Program-made: the position numbers and the translations under genes | Source of the DNA: Prescottella equi | GTDB lineage: Bacteria > Actinomycetota > Actinomycetes > Mycobacteriales > Mycobacteriaceae | Length of the DNA stretch: 64,000 nucleotides | Direction of reading: 5' to 3' | Assembly (NCBI RefSeq): GCF_002094305.1 | Contig: NZ_LWTX01000011.1 | Location: forward strand, 91,265-155,264 | Shown here: positions 63,914 to 64,000 of the stretch, in pieces | Layout of the letters: each line of letters opens with the position of its first letter | Numbering within the stretch: position 1 is the stretch's first letter | The notes under the pieces: generated by a model | What the model saw: the letters and a program-made list of their open reading frames with translations, nothing else | Told to the model about the DNA's origin: nothing | Databases searched by the model: none

Positions 63914-64000
63914 CGCCCCTGTCCCCGAGCGTTGCCGAGTCCTTGCGACGCACGAAGATTGTCTGCACTCTTGGCCCTGCTACTGCATCCGGCGACCGCG
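63910..64000 (+). CDS. pyruvate kinase, 3' end outside window
   Basis: The first 30 codons are in view, from a GTG at 63910 that overlaps the unknown gene's stop as GTGA. The start of the pyruvate kinase barrel is clear: RRTKIVCTLGPATASGDR. A TTG a few codons in (just before RRTKIV) would give the usual short N-terminus and may be the true start. The codons here (ACT, CTT, CCT, GCT) are less GC-rich at position 3 than in the neighbours. The enzyme converts phosphoenolpyruvate plus ADP to pyruvate plus ATP. The rest of the gene lies to the right. Confidence 0.85.
   Translation, partial: MTPLSPSVAESLRRTKIVCTLGPATASGDR

Overview
The window is high-GC actinobacterial DNA, most likely Rhodococcus or a close relative of the mycolic-acid group. 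The evidence is dense GTG starts, frequent 4-base ATGA/GTGA gene overlaps, and a backbone of asd, ask, leuA and murT-gatD in the same order and orientation as in Mycobacterium tuberculosis (Rv3708c, Rv3709c, Rv3710, Rv3712, Rv3713). Accessory genes sit inside and around that backbone. No rRNA, tRNA, CRISPR array or insertion sequence was recognised.

Region 1 (1-10050): a truncated alpha/beta hydrolase, a small unknown protein, an AI-2E-type membrane protein, a DUF1269-type protein and a methyltransferase. Then comes a tightly packed minus-strand set: a carboxylate-amine ligase, an N-acetylglutaminylglutamine-type amidotransferase, an S9 peptidase and an M20 amidohydrolase. It looks like a pathway that makes and recycles an amidated small peptide. 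Region 2 (10259-13636): arsenic resistance with two ArsR regulators, an ArsI/CadI-type lyase, an ArsC reductase, an ACR3 efflux pump, candidate operators, and an unexpected 42-residue amphipathic protein resembling small cell-wall channels. Region 3 (13668-27481): a Tat-exported multicopper oxidase, a meta-cleavage-product hydrolase, a ClC-type channel, a BrkB-type protein, a SigD-like sigma factor, two secreted proteins, an orphan 496-residue protein, RidA, a carboxyltransferase and a BCCT transporter.

Region 4 (27768-42351): asd and ask (with an internal start for a beta subunit), LtrA, a decayed stretch where a SulP and a GAP-family remnant are joined by a deletion, an intact SulP, an arylsulfatase carrying two lesions, a large LuxR-type regulator, two small unknown genes, and leuA preceded by a 13-residue leader peptide with three consecutive leucine codons. 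Region 5 (42582-57210): an unknown protein, TspO, an old-yellow-enzyme-type flavoprotein, an SDR, a TDT-type transporter, narGHJI, three 18-bp repeats at an exact 41-bp period, a SHOCT protein and the murT-gatD cell-wall amidation pair.

Region 6 (57229-64000): a LacI regulator divergent from an asparaginase / polysaccharide-deacetylase-fold hydrolase / MFS / SDR / SDR operon. A near-consensus promoter overlaps a 29-bp operator made of two 10-bp palindromes. The gene content suggests uptake and catabolism of a cyclic imide or related amide. The window closes with an unknown gene and the first 30 codons of a pyruvate kinase.
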